Source: DATJKD01 sp963834855 (lineage in GTDB: Bacteria; Pseudomonadota; Gammaproteobacteria; Steroidobacterales; Steroidobacteraceae). Taken from it: DNA of 64,000 nt. The stretch spans positions 1-64,000 of the forward strand of contig CAWIDH010000021.1 of the NCBI GenBank assembly GCA_963834855.1, written 5' to 3'. The translations under genes were made by a program, and so were the position numbers. Shown here piece after piece: positions 12,328 to 24,081 of this stretch; within the stretch, counting starts at the first letter, position 1, and every line of letters begins with the position of its first letter. Under the pieces are notes generated by a model. It was not told the origin of the DNA. It ran no database searches and was given only the letters and a program-made list of their open reading frames with translations.

Positions 12328-12905
12328 ATGCGGATCGAGGGGCTGGACATGCACGGTGCGTTCCTCGTACGGATGGATCGGAACTACGACGAGCGGGGCT
12401 TCTTCGCTCGGACGTTCTGCGCGCGCGAATTCGGGATGCGGGCCTGCCGAGCGAGGCCGTGCAAGCGAGCATCTCGTTCAATTCGAAGCGGGGTACGGTT
12501 CGCGGGATGCACTTCCAGTGGCCGCCGTCCCGGGAAGGCAAGCTGGTGCGTTGTATCAGGGGCGGCGTCCATGACGTCCTGCTCGACCTTCGGCCCGAGT
12601 CGTCGACCTATCTGCGACATGTCTCGGTCAGGCTCGACGAGGACAACCGCGATTCGGTATTCATCCCGCACGGCGTCGCGCATGGTTTCCAGACGCTGGC
12701 CGACGCCACCGAGGTGCTGTACCAGATGACCGATGAATATGCGCCGGCGCTGGCGGCTGGAGTGCGATGGAACGATCCCGGATTCGCAATCGAGTGGCCG
12801 ATCCATGGCGCGATCGTGATCTCCGAGCGTGATGCCGGCTACGCGGATTTTGACCGTGGTGCGTTCGAGGCGGAGCTCGGACGACGCATGGCGGGCTGCG
12901 TTTGA
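12328..12905 (+). CDS. dTDP-4-dehydrorhamnose 3,5-epimerase-like (RmlC family)
   Basis: Cupin-fold epimerase of about 192 residues, slightly longer than typical RmlC. Family motifs are present: DERGFFARTF, the catalytic-His segment RGMHFQ, VRCIRGGVHDVLLDLR, and IPHGVAHGFQ. One indel near 12445 breaks the frame between RGFFARTFCAREFGMR and the QASISFN segment. It starts one base after the epimerase stop, so the two are translationally linked. RmlB, RmlA and RmlD equivalents are not adjacent, so the substrate is more likely a different 4-keto sugar than dTDP-rhamnose precursor; this is inference. Confidence 0.85.
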
Positions 12906-12945
12906 CGGGCGCCCGATGGCCGATCCGCGGCGGCCTGCTGGCGAG

Positions 12946-14294
12946 ATGACCGGCATGCGCAGTGCCGCGACAGGGACTGGCGAGGAGCTGTTTCAGCTTG
13001 CCGCCAAGCTGTATCCAATCTGTCGCAGCATCACGGGGGAGGGTGTGCGGCGCTCCCTGGCCATCATCCGAGAGCAGCTGCCCTCGTCGTGCACGAGGTC
13101 CCGACCGGGAGCGCCGCATACGATTGGGAAGTGCCGCTCGAGTGGAACATCGAGGACGCCGCCGTGTTCTCGCCCGACGGGGAGCGCGTCATCGACTTCC
13201 AGAAGCACAACCTTCACCTCGTAAGCTACTCCGAGCCTGTCGCCGCCACGCTGTACCCTCGAGGAGCTTGACCAGAGGCTGCATTCGCTGCCCGATCATC
13301 CGGAGTGGATCCCGTATCGCACCAGTTACTATCGGCGGGCATGGGGATTTTGCCTGCGGCACGACGCCAGGCGGGCCCTGCGGTCCGGAACTACAAGGTC
13401 GAGATCAAGAGCTCGCTCGCGCCCGGCTCGCTGACGTATGGTGAGCTCGCGCGTACCCGGTCGTGATCGGCACGAGATACTCTTCTTCACGCACGTATGT
13501 CATCCATCGCTGGCCAACGACAATGCTGCCGGAATGGCCGTTACCACGGCGCTCGCGAAGTGGGTCGCGAGCAAGCCGCGGCGTTTCAGCTATCGTTTCG
13601 TCTTTGCGCCGGGGACGATTGGTTCGCTTATGCTGGCTGAAGGCGAACGAACGCAGCCTTGGCGCGGATTCGCGCCGGCCTGGTGCTGGCGCTTCTTGGG
13701 GACCCGGGTAGTTTGACGTACAAGATGAGCCGGGACGGCGAGGCGTGGACCGATTCGATCGCGACGTACGCGGTGTCGCAGATCGACGAGGCGAGTCGTG
13801 TCCTGCCGTTCTCGCCTTATGGCTACGACGAACGTCAGCTCTGCTCACCGGGGTTCAACCTGCCGATCGGGCGGCTGACGCGGTCGGCAAACGGCGGATA
13901 CCCGCAGTACCACAGCTCAGCCGACGACTTCGGACTGATCAGACCGGAATGCCTCGAGGAGAGTCTTGCGGCGTGCCGGCTGTTCGTGACCTGCTCGAGG
14001 AGGACGGGCGATACCTGAATCGCAGTCCCAAGGGCGAGCCGCGGCTGGGCAAGCGCGGCCTGTACGGCGCCGTCGGCGGCGTGACCCCCGCGCGAACGCG
14101 AGCACGCGATGCTGTGGGTGCTCAATCAATCCGACGGTTCGAAGTCGCTGCTGGATATCGCGCGCCGCTCCGGTGTGCCCTTCGGCATCGTGCGGGAGGC
14201 CGCGTCGGCGCTCGAAGCGGCCGGGCTTGCTCGAGGCAGAGACCAAGGGGCAAGCGAGGAATCAGCAGTCGAGCGAAAGCGAGGCCAGCGATGA
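12946..14294 (+). CDS. Aminopeptidase-like protein of polysaccharide clusters (DUF4910-type, M28-like fold)
   Basis: Restored product about 440 residues. The N-terminal part has YPICRSITGEGVRRSL, the middle HEILFFTHVCHPSLANDNAAG with the M28-like His and Asp positions, then GYDERQLCSPGFNLPIGRLTRS and a C-terminal winged-helix-like tail (LWVLNQSDGSKSLLDIA). This matches the family described as polysaccharide biosynthesis protein with aminopeptidase-like domain; its biochemical role is not settled. Start is 12946 or 12916. Several indels break it (near 13090, 13260, 13330, 13705, 14225). Its stop overlaps the next start as ATGA at 14291-14294. Confidence 0.75.
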
Positions 14295-15126
14295 AGGTCG
14301 TGCTGTTCTGTGGCGGGCTCGGCACTCGCTTGAGGGAGCACTCCGACACCATCCCGAAGCCGCTGGTCAACATCGGGTATCGGCCGCTCCTGTGGCACCT
14401 GATGCGCTACTACGCGCACTTCGGCCACACGGACTTCATTCTGTGTCTCGGTTATCGCGGCGACATGATTCGCGAATACTTTCTCAATACGAAGAGGCGA
14501 TGACCAACGACTTCACGCTGCACGCGCGGGACCGCCGCGTCGAGCTGCATCGCGGGACCTCGACGAGTGGAAGATCACGTTCGTCGACACGGGCCTGCAC
14601 GCCAACATCGGTCAACGGCTGCTCCGCGTGCGCAAGTATGTCGAGAACGACAGGCGTTCCTGGCGAACTACTCGGACGGCCTGGCGGATCTGCCTCTCGA
14701 TCGCCAGATCCGCGAGTTTCGAGCAGGGCAGCGCGGTCGCCAGCTTCGCAGCGGTACGAAGCAGCCAGAGCTTTCATGCGGTGCACGCGGACGACGGACG
14801 GCGTCGTCACGCGCATGGGTGCCATGCCGACGCAGCACCTGCGCATCAACGGCGGCTACTTCGTCATGCGCCCGACGATCTTCGACTACATCCATGAGGG
14901 CGAAGAACTCGTGGAGCAGCCGTTTGAGCGCCTGATTCAGGAGCGCAGGCTGGCTGCCTTCCGCTGGGACGGCTTCTGGCAGTGCATGGATACGTTCAAG
15001 GACAAGATCACGTTCGATCGAATGGAGGCGAAGGGGCAATTGTCCCTGGATGATCTGGAAACGACATCCGGCCAGTACGCCCGAGTGATCCGGCGGTCTC
15101 AGCGACATGCTCGATCTCATCGTTGA
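14291..15126 (+). CDS. Sugar-1-phosphate nucleotidyltransferase (glucose-1-phosphate cytidylyltransferase-like)
   Basis: About 278 residues after frame repair. N-terminal nucleotide-binding motif CGGLGTRLREHSDTIPKPLV, then FLANYSDGLADLPL, which fits the metal-binding Asp segment of RfbF-like cytidylyltransferases, and RINGGYFVMRPTIFDYI in the sugar-binding half, ending in the FWQCMDTFKDK segment. Indels near 14500, 14560, 14655, 14745 and 14795 break the frame. It should activate a sugar-1-phosphate with CTP or another NTP to feed the neighbouring epimerases and C-methyltransferase. A CDP-glucose 4,6-dehydratase gene, expected as partner, is not seen in the window. Confidence 0.8.
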
Positions 15127-15141
15127 ATCTGGAAAGACGCC

Positions 15142-15757
15142 GTGCACTGCAGAGTCCTGTGCATTGGAGCGCACTGCGACGACATTGAAATCGGCTGCGG
15201 CGCCACGCTGCGCATGCTGCAGCGGGGCGCGCCAGGACGCTGACGATCGACTGGGTCGTATTGAGCGGCTCAGACGAGCGGCGCAAGGAAACGCTGGCCG
15301 CGATGCGGCGGCTGGTGCGGCCGCGTTGCCGCGGCGAGCTGCGGTTCGGAGACTTTCCGGATGGCAGGTTTCCGGCCGCGTACGCGGAAATCAAGGAATT
15401 CTATGAGGCACTCAAGCGCGACGCTTCGAGTCGATCTGATCCTTTGCCACGAAAGGGACGATCGTCACCAGGATCATCGTATTACCAGCGAAATGGTCTG
15501 GAACACGTTCCGCGATCAGCTGGTCCTCGAGTATGAAGTGCCCAAGTGGGACGGTGGTCTTGGGCAACCGAATGTCTATGTTGCAGTGAGTCGCAACGAC
15601 GTCGAGGCCAAGATCGGGGCACTGTTGAAGTCGTACCGCTCGCAGAAGACCAGGGACTGGTTCAGCCGCGAGACGTTCTTGGCACTGCTGCGATTGCGAG
15701 GGATCGAGTGCCGTTCGCCGAGTGGCTACGCCGAAGCCTACCATGGTCGGAAATTGA
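15142..15757 (+). CDS. PIG-L/LmbE family deacetylase
   Basis: About 205 residues. GAHCDDIEIGCGAT corresponds to the zinc-binding AHPDDxExGCG motif of the family, and CHERDDRHQDHR supplies the second His cluster. The chosen start is GTG at 15142, directly before CRVLCIGAHCDD. In-frame reading would run on into the tRNA-Asn gene (WIRTTDPL...), a common artefact; an indel near 15740 would instead bring a TGA at about 15755 into frame, and I place the end there. It probably removes an N-acetyl group from a sugar or sugar-nucleotide in this cluster. Confidence 0.78.
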
Positions 15758-15767
15758 CGCCTCGGAT

Positions 15768-15842
15768 TGGCTCCGGCACGTGGATTCGAACCACGGACCC
15801 GCTGATTAACAGTCAGCTGCTCTACCGCTGAGCTATGCCGGA
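15768..15842 (-). tRNA. tRNA-Asn (GTT)
   Basis: The minus strand reads TCCGGCATAGCTCAGCGG at the 5' end and pairs with TGCCGGA at the 3' end; the anticodon stem-loop CTGACTGTTAATCAG has anticodon GTT (15808-15810), and the T arm contains GGTTCGAATCC. CCA is encoded (15768-15770). The body without CCA is 15771-15842. tRNA genes are frequent island attachment sites, and a polysaccharide cluster stops directly beside this one. Confidence 0.97.
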
Positions 15843-15884
15843 ACCGGAAAAGGGGCGGAATTCTGCGGATTTGCCCCGCGGGAG

Positions 15885-17063
<1,179 letters not shown>

Positions 17064-17076
<13 letters not shown>

Positions 17077-17437
17077 CGTTGCGTTCGCTCCTATAGGTGC
17101 ATCCGCGCCTCAGTGTGGTCTTCTCGTAAAGCGAATGCCTGCCTACCTGCGACCTTGGATTCGTAACGTTGGTCAACACACACGAAGGCCCGAGGAATAC
17201 GTCATCTTCGATCGATAATGCCCGTGTACACGGACACATTGTTTTGAATCTTTACGTTGTTACCGATCTATGGCTGCCGCCATCCACGTTGACGTTCTGG
17301 CCGATATACACATCGTTCGGCCAATGACGAGCGCCGTTCATGATGTGGGAGAAATGCCAGATCTTCGTTCCGGCGCAGATATCGTGCGCCCTCGTCAACA
17401 TACGCAGACTCGTGAACGAAGTATGGCGGTTGTACAC
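17064..17437 (-). pseudogene. WlbB/WbpD-like hexapeptide N-acetyltransferase, 3' truncated at aspC
   Basis: Left-handed beta-helix acyltransferase with the segments GTKIWHFSHIMNGA, YIGQNVNVDGG, IEDDVFLGPSCVLTNVTNPR and YEKTTLRRGCTIGANATVVCG after frame repair. These match UDP-2-acetamido-3-amino-glucuronate N-acetyltransferases (WlbB/WbpD), usually about 190 residues. Here about 125 are present; the last coils and C-terminal tail are missing and the frame runs directly into AspC. Start is GTG at 17437 preceded by AGAGGGG. It could be translationally continuous with the dehydrogenase upstream. The truncation is either a real recombination scar or an assembly join. Confidence 0.65.
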
Positions 17438-18454
17438 GTTGCCGCCCCTCTCGATGCTGAGATTCACCACCGCTCCGCCCTGGAGCAAGAGAGCGCTGGC
17501 AAGCGTCCAGGACCTCGAGGACTCTCAAGCCCCTCGACCCGGAGGTTACGGGCTCCTTGCGGGCAATTACGCAGTCCAGGAAATGCTGGCACTCAGCCCT
17601 GAGTGATTCGGCCGCGTCGAGTGTGACCGCTTCGCCCTTGGCCTTGACCGCTGAAGGGATCCGGTTCTTCCACTCAACGCGATGAGGATAGAGGACCAGT
17701 TTCTTGTCGCTGGTATCGTCAAAGACTGCCATTTTCTCCGACCCGACGACGACCAGACGTTGTTCTTTGAATGGGTGCAGCCAACTGACAAAGATGTGAC
17801 CCTGCACGCCGCTGGGAAACGACATCTGGCTGAGCGTAACGTCGAAGACCCCTCGATTCAGATAGGCCCCACCTTGCGATGACACATGGCTCGGTGACTC
17901 ATTCAGCAGTCCGAGAATCGCCGAAACGTCATGCGGAGCGAAGCTCCAGAGAATGTCCTCTTCGGTTCGAATCTTGCCGATGTTCAACCGGTTCGAATAG
18001 ACGTACTGGATCTGTCCAAGAGCACCGGCACGGATCATCTCTTGCATTTGAACGACCGCGGGATGGTACCGAAGTATGTGACCGACCATCAGCACGCGTC
18101 CCTTGGACGCAGCGAGCGCACGAGCTCTTGCCCTTCCTTGACATTGAGGGCAAGCGGTTTCTCGACGAAAACATCTTTGCCAGCTAACAACGCGGATTTG
18201 ACCATTGCAAAGTGACGGGCGGCAGGAGTCGCCAGCGCGACGGCGCGGATGGTGGTGTCGGGCAGCAGTCGCGCGAAATCCGACACAAAGGGGATGCCCG
18301 CGTAATTCTGCCTGCAGATGTCCTCAATGGAGGCGTCGGAATCGCAAATGGCCGCAAGTGCGCCAATATCGTGGAAGTTGCGGACGAGGTTCTTACCCCA
18401 GTAACCCATTCCTACGACTGCTACACGATTCTCGTCGGTCGATTCGCTTGTCAT
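17438..18454 (-). CDS. Gfo/Idh/MocA sugar-nucleotide dehydrogenase (WlbA/WbpB-like)
   Basis: About 335 residues. N-terminal Rossmann motif VGMGYWGKNLVRNF, followed by the family EKP motif in VFVEKPLAL and VGHILRYHPAVVQM in the substrate domain. This resembles the UDP-GlcNAc(A) 3-dehydrogenases WlbA/WbpB, and its partner acetyltransferase follows without a clear stop, so a fused dehydrogenase-acetyltransferase is possible. An indel near 18095 splits the frame. The ATG at 18454 faces uvrB about 160 bases away. A second, differently arranged WlbA-like gene lies at 24082. Confidence 0.83.
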
Positions 18455-18613
18455 CTAGGCCTGCCTTGTTCGAGTTCTGATCGATCCCAATCTATAGGAA
18501 CATGCGCTACGGGATTTCCACCGGCGAACGAGGTCGAAACGCTGTTTCGGTGGACGGAGCGAGCGGGTATCTTAGGCGATTCTTGTGAAGCCCCAAACGG
18601 TGCGCCCATCACT

Positions 18614-20635
18614 ATGAGCGAATTGCCGGACCCTTTCGACTGCGGGCCGACTACCGGCCGGCGGGCGACCAGCCCGAGGCCATCGAGCGGCTCGTCAGCG
18701 GCCTCGAGAGCGGCCTCGCGCGCCAGACGCTGCTGGGAGTCACGGGCTCCGGGAAGACCTACTCCATCGCCAATGTCATCGAGCGCGTGCAGCGGCCGAC
18801 ACTGGTGATGGCGCACAACAAGACGCTCGCCGCGCAGCTCTACGGCGAGTTCCGCGAGTTCTTCCCGGACAACGCGGTCGAGTACTTCGTCAGCTACTAC
18901 GACTACTACCAGCCCGAGGCCTACGTGCCGTCGTCCGACACGTACATCGAGAAGGACGCCTCGATCAACGCCCACATCGAGCAGATGCGGCTGTCGGCGA
19001 CCAAGGCGCTGCTCGAGCGGCCGGACTCGATCATCGTCGCCACGGTCTCCTCGATCTACGGCCTGGGCGATCCGCAGGCGTATCTCAGCATGGTGCTGCA
19101 CCTCGATCGCGGCGACCGCCTCGACCAGCGCAAGCTCCTGCGCCGGCTCGCCGACATGCAGTACACGCGCAACGAGCTCGACCTGTCGCAGGGCACGTAT
19201 CGCGTGCGCGGCGACGTCATCGACATCTTTCCCGCGGAGTCCGAGCGCGAAGCCGTTCGCGTGGAGCTCTTCGACGACGAGATCGAGTCGCTGTCGCTGT
19301 TCGACCCGCTGACGGGCGAGGTCCTGCGCAAGCTCCCGCGCTACACCGTGTTTCCGTCGACGCACTACGTGACGCCGCGCGAGCGGGTCAACTCGGCGGT
19401 CGACCAGATCCGCGAGGAGCTGCGGGAGCGGCTGGTCGAGCTGCGCGGCCTCGGCAAGCTGCTCGAGGCGCAGCGGCTCGAGCAGCGCACGACCTTCGAC
19501 CTCGAGATGATGATGGAGATGGGCTACTGCGCCGGCATCGAGAACTACTCGCGCTACCTGTCCGGGCGCAGCGCCGGCGAGCCGCCGCCCTGCCTGTTCG
19601 ACTACCTGCCGAAGGATGCGCTGCTGGTCGTCGACGAGAGCCACGTCACCGTTCCCCAGATCGGCGGCATGTACCGCGGCGACCGCTCGCGCAAGGAAAC
19701 GCTGGTCGAGTACGGCTTCCGCCTGCCGTCGGCGCTCGACAACCGGCCGCTGCGCTTCGACGAATGGGAGGCGCTCGCGCCGCAGATGATCTTCGTCTCG
19801 GCCACGCCCGGGCCGTACGAGCACCAGCATGTCGGGCGAAATCGTCGAGCAGGTCGTGCGGCCGACCGGTCTCGTCGATCCGGAGGTCGAGATCCGTCCG
19901 GTGCGAACGCAGGTCGACGACGTGCTGTCGGAGATCAACCGCTGCGTCGCGCGCGACGAGCGCGTGCTGATCACGACGCTGACCAAGCGCATGGCCGAGG
20001 ACCTGACCGAGTACCTGCACGAGCACGGCGTGCGCGTGCGCTACCTGCACTCGGACATCGAGACCGTCGAGCGCGTCGAGATCATCCGCGACCTGCGGCT
20101 CGGCAAGTTCGACGTCCTCGTCGGGATCAACCTGCTGCGCGAAGGCCTCGACATGCCGGAGGTGTCGCTGGTCGCGATCCTCGATGCGGACAAGGAAGGC
20201 TTCCTGCGCTCCGAGGGCTCGCTGATCCAGACGATCGGCCGCGCCGCCCGCCACGTGAACGGCCGCGCGATCCTGTATGCGGACCGGATGACGGGCTCGA
20301 TCAAGCGCGCCGTCGACGAGACCAACCGGCGTCGCGCGAAGCAGCTCGAGTACAACGCCGCGCACGGCATCACGCCGCAGTCGATCCGCAAGGCCGTGAC
20401 GGACGTGATGGAGGGCGCGCGGTCGGCGGAGGAGCGCGGGCGGCGATCGGTCAGCGCCGGGCTGGCGAGCTCGGCCATGTCCGGCCGGAGCAGGCGATGA
20501 AGGCGATCAAGCGGCTGGAGGCGGAGATGTACCGCCATGCCCGCAACCTCGAGTTCGAGGAGGCGGCGCGGATCCGGGACGAGATCGAGCGGCTGCGGCA
20601 GGCGACCTTCGGCGTCACCGGCGCAGGCGGGCTAG
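18614..20635 (+). CDS. uvrB: UvrABC excinuclease subunit B
   Basis: About 674 residues, the usual UvrB length. Walker A is in LLGVTGSGKTYSIANV; the beta-hairpin region has YFVSYYDYYQPEAYVP; helicase motifs follow (VVDESHVTVPQ, FVSATPGPYE, TIGRAARHVNG), and the C-terminal UVR domain reads AMKAIKRLEAEMYRHARNLEFE. UvrB loads onto damaged DNA with UvrA and is incised by UvrC. ATG at 18614 begins MSELPDPF. Indels at about 18650, 19828 (an extra T in EHQ-SGEIVEQ) and 20450-20500 split the frame; as this gene should be intact, they are good evidence of consensus errors. The end is uncertain by a few codons. Confidence 0.96.
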
Positions 20636-20710
20636 TGGACTCGACTCGTCGGAGACTGCAGCCCATTTCCAGTCGGCGCCGGCTTCGTGTATCGTTCGCC
20701 GCCCGATCGT

Positions 20711-20785
20711 GGGCGCGTAGCTCAGCGGTAGAGCACTACCTTGACATGGTAGGGGTCCCTGGTTCGATCCCAGGCGCGCCCACCA
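20711..20785 (+). tRNA. tRNA-Val (GAC)
   Basis: Acceptor GGGCGCG pairs with CGCGCCC (20775-20781), followed by A and encoded CCA (20783-20785). The anticodon stem-loop CTACCTTGACATGGTAG gives anticodon GAC (20743-20745); the T arm has GGTTCGATCCC. It lies about 75 bases after uvrB. Confidence 0.97.
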
Positions 20786-20907
20786 CGATTCGCGGAGCGC
20801 TCGCGCGAACGTGCTAGCTTGTCGTCGCGCATGGACCCTCGACAAATAAGTAAAATAGAATCAATCGCATAGGGTCGATGACTTTCGCCGGCGTCTAGCA
20901 GGGACCA

Positions 20908-22261
20908 ATGGAACTGGAAATTCAGATCGTCCGGGATCCCTGCCAGGACCTTGCGAAGCAGCGACTGCGCGTCTTCGGCCCAAGCGGGGGCAACATCGGG
21001 CGGGCTCCGGACAACTACTGGGCGCTGCCGGATCCGAAGTGCTACGTGTCCGGTCAGCACTGCGAGATCGAGTTCCGGGACGGCGAGCTTCTGGCTGCGG
21101 GACACGAGCCGCAACGGCGTATTCGTCAACGATGCGACGGAACGGGTCGGCTACGGCCACAGGGTGCGGCTGGACGACGGCGACCGCCTGCGCCTCGGGC
21201 TGTACGAACTGGTCGTCAGGCTGCGCGATCACGGACGGCCGATTCGACCCGGCGCAGATCGATGGCGGCGGGCTGCGGCAGCCGACCAGCTCGACGAGCA
21301 GGCGCGGCGCATGCCACCGTCAGACCGTCACCTCGACGCAGTTGCCGACGCTCGCGCGGCGTCGCTGCAACATGTCGCAGCGCAGCTGGCCGTGGCCGAA
21401 GGCTGAGCGTCCGCCGCGACGACGACGTTGCCGTCCGCGCGTCGTGCCGACGTGCCGCTCTCGACACCGGTCCCACCGCGTCGTCAGGTTCGACGGGGCG
21501 CAGCTGCTCGAGATCGGGCTGCTGCCTCCGGAAGCCCAGGAACGGCTCGTCGCGAACCAGTTTCGCCAGATCAAGCGAACGCTGCTCGCCAACGCGCTCG
21601 GCAAGGGGGTCCCGGCGGTGGCGAACGGCCGGCTTCTCATGATGACGAGCGCATTGCCGGGCGAGGGCAAGACCTTCAGCACGCTCAACCTCGCCTTGAG
21701 CCTGGCGCGCGAGAAGGACCTCGAGGTCCTGGTGGTCGATGCGGACGTCGCAAAGCCACAGGTCAGCGGTCTGTTCAAGATCGAGACGGCGCCCGGCCTG
21801 TTGGAGGCGCTGACTGGACGAGTCGATCGACATCGAGTCGCTGGTCCTCCGCACCGATGTCCCTGGCCTGTGCATTCCTGCCGGCCGGGCGTTGCGAAGA
21901 GGACGTGGCGACCGAGTTGCTTGCCAGTGCGCGCATGGAGGGACACGTCGTGCGTCTCGGCGTCGCGATATCCGCAACCGCATCATCCTGTTCGATTCGC
22001 CGCCGATACTGCTGACGAACGAAGCGCGTGTGCTCGCGATCGATCGTCGGGCAGATCGTTCTGGTCGTCCGCGCGGGCGTGCACGCCGCAGCAGGCGGTT
22101 CTCGAGGCGATCGGCTATATCGGCGAGGACAAGCCGATCGGTCTCGTGCTCAACCAGAGCAAGGCGACCGCGCCCGGCAGCTACTATGGATACGGCGCGT
22201 ACGGATACGGGGGTTACGGAGAGCAATCGGGCAACGAGCGGGCGCTCCGAGGACGGAGTGA
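20908..22261 (+). CDS. FHA domain plus XrtA-type tyrosine autokinase (BY-kinase, CpsD-like)
   Basis: The N-terminal 110 residues form a forkhead-associated domain (NIGRAPDNYWALPDPKCYVS, SGQHCEIEF, LRDTSRNGVFVND) that binds phosphothreonine. After a low-complexity linker (21240-21480) comes a bacterial tyrosine kinase: EAQERLVANQFRQIKRTLL, Walker A SALPGEGKTFSTLNLALS, Walker A-prime/B VLVVDADVAKP, and IILFDSPPILLTNEARVL. The C-terminal tail YYGYGAYGYGGYG is the tyrosine cluster used for autophosphorylation. The kinase half matches the XrtA-associated autokinase family, which partners the chain-length determinant (here at 55050). A TGA at 21404 in one frame leaves open two separate genes. Start ATG 20908 follows AGCAGGGA. 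Confidence 0.75.
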
Positions 22262-22272
22262 ACCCGCCAGCA

Positions 22273-23381
22273 CTATGCGTCGTCTACGATTGCGGCGACG
22301 CGCTCAGCGATGGCCAGCGACGCCGTCAGGCCCGGCGATTCGATGCCGAACAGATTGATGACCCCGGCAACACCATGGCTCGCCGGGCCTTCGATTCGAA
22401 AGTCTGCGGGCGGTTCGCCGGGACCGGCAAGTCTTCGGACGCACGCCGGCATATGCGGGCTGCAACGCGCCTTCACGCAGGCCGGGCCAGTATTTCCGGA
22501 TGGAGGATTGGAAGCCGGCCGAGCGACCGGGATCGACGTCGTAGTCGATCCGTTCCACCCACTCGACGTCGGGCCCGAAGCGTGCCCGGCCAGCAAGGTC
22601 CAGCGTCAGGTGGATGCCGAGGCCGCCCGGCTCAGGCACCGGATAGACGAGGTGCGAGAACGGCGCGCGCCCAGCTAAGCACGAAATAGCTGCCCTTGGC
22701 AAAGTACGCCGGCGGGACGTGTTGGTGCGGAAACCCATCGATCTTGCGCGCGAGGGCGATGGCGTCCAGGCCCGCGGAGTTGATGAGCCAGCGGGCGTGT
22801 ACCTCGGTGTTGCCTTCCTGCTCGACCTTCAATGTCGACACCGTCGCGGACGATCGTGGGTTCGTGATGCGACATTGCAGGACGAGCGTCGCGCCGTGCT
22901 GTTCGGCATCGCCCAGCAGCGAGAGCATGTAGCTGTGCGAGTCGATGATGCCGGTCGAGGGCGAGAGCAGCCCGCCCACGCAGTTCAAGTCGGGCTCCAG
23001 CGCGAGCACCTCGTCGCGGGTCAGGGCCCGCAGGTCCTCGACGCCGTTTTCACGCGCAATCGAGCGGATCCGGTCAAGTTCGCCGAGTTGCGACGCCTCT
23101 GTTGCAACGATCAATTTGCCGCAGCGCTGGTGTGGCACACCACGGCGATCACAATATTCGTACAGGAGATCGCGGCCTCGCCGGCAGGTGCTGGCCTTCA
23201 GCGACCCCGGCGCATAGTAGAGGCCCCCGTGGATCACCTCGCTGTTTCGCGAACTCGTTTCCATGCCGATTGCGGCATGACGATCGACGATCAGGGTCTC
23301 GCGACCGGCAGCGGCGAGCTCGCGTGCAACCGCGAGCCCAACGACGCCCGCACCGACTACGACGCACTCGAATGAGTCCAT
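22273..23381 (-). CDS. FAD-dependent oxidoreductase, L-2-hydroxyglutarate oxidase-like
   Basis: About 370 residues. The N-terminal FAD-binding motif is VVVGAGVVGLAVARELA; ETSSRNSEVIHGGLYYAPGS matches the flavin-contact segment of the LhgO/L2HGDH family, and the C-terminal NLFGIESPGLTASLAIAE closes the FAD site. It oxidises a 2-hydroxyacid, probably L-2-hydroxyglutarate, passing electrons to the membrane or oxygen. Start ATG 23381. Two or three indels (about 22430, 22670) break the frame. It converges with the tyrosine autokinase, leaving about 11 bases between stops, and seems metabolically unrelated to the polysaccharide genes around it. Confidence 0.85.
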
Positions 23382-23532
23382 CTCAATGCCGTGCTTGGAC
23401 CCGGACCGATAGTTGACATAACCACCCGAAGTCGGGCGTCTTCATTGTTCAACTGCTAGACTATCTCGAAAAGGGTAAACCTGCCCCGCAGAGGGCTGAT
23501 TTGAGCGGGAAATCTCTTTGAGGGGTCGGAGG

Positions 23533-24011
23533 ATGCCTGTTGCCGAAACGGTCCGCCTGGGCGCCAACGTACGCATCTTTCACCCGTCACTGGTCAACCT
23601 GTACGGGTGCACGGTCGGTGACGATACGCGTATCGGCGCCTTCGTCGAGATACAGAAGAACGCCAACATCGGCGCCCGCTGCAAGATCTCCTCGCACAGC
23701 TTCATCTGTGAAGGCGTGTCGATCGACGACGAGGTGTTCGTCGGCCACGGCGTGATGTTCACCAACGATCGCCTGCCGCGCGCGACGAATCCCGACGGCA
23801 GCCCGCAATCCGAGGCGGACTGGAAGGTCGAGCCGACCGATCGTGCGCAAGCGGAGCGTCAATCGGTTCGAACGTCACCATCGTCGCGGGGGTCACGATC
23901 GGCATCGGAGCGCTGGTCGGCGCGGGCGCCGTCGTGACGCGCGACGTGCCGGACTACGCAATCGTGGCCGGCGTTCCGGCGCGTGTCATCGGCGACACGC
24001 GAAAGCGGTAG
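23533..24011 (+). CDS. Hexapeptide-repeat N-acetyltransferase (WlbB-like)
   Basis: About 159 residues of left-handed beta-helix: VNLYGCTVGDDTRIGAFVEI, KNANIGARCKISSHSFICEG, DDEVFVGHGVMFTNDRLPRA, then GVTIGIGALVGAGAVVTRDV and the family-typical tail AGVPARVIG. It likely acetylates the 3-amino group of a UDP-3-amino-glucuronic acid or related sugar. Start ATG 23533 has GAGGGG at suitable distance. One indel near 23845 breaks the frame before SIGSNVTIVAG. It heads a trio with the dehydrogenase and DegT aminotransferase that follow. Confidence 0.85.
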
Positions 24012-24081
24012 CGGCGCACAGTCGTCGCGCCGTGAGGGCGGACAGAATGAGTAGTCAGGCCAGGAGGCCGGGGGTTAGCTC

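Noticed and set aside
15750..15831. C-terminal extension of the PIG-L deacetylase reading WIRTTDPLINSQLLYR
   Set aside because: This is the antisense translation of tRNA-Asn, a well-known annotation artefact.
18451..19992. 513-codon minus-strand frame opposite uvrB
   Set aside because: Shadow of uvrB; no recognisable motif or start site.
23390..23532. Cyclic-di-GMP riboswitch suggested by GGGTAAACC before the acetyltransferase
   Set aside because: The remaining conserved bases and the expected helices could not be placed.
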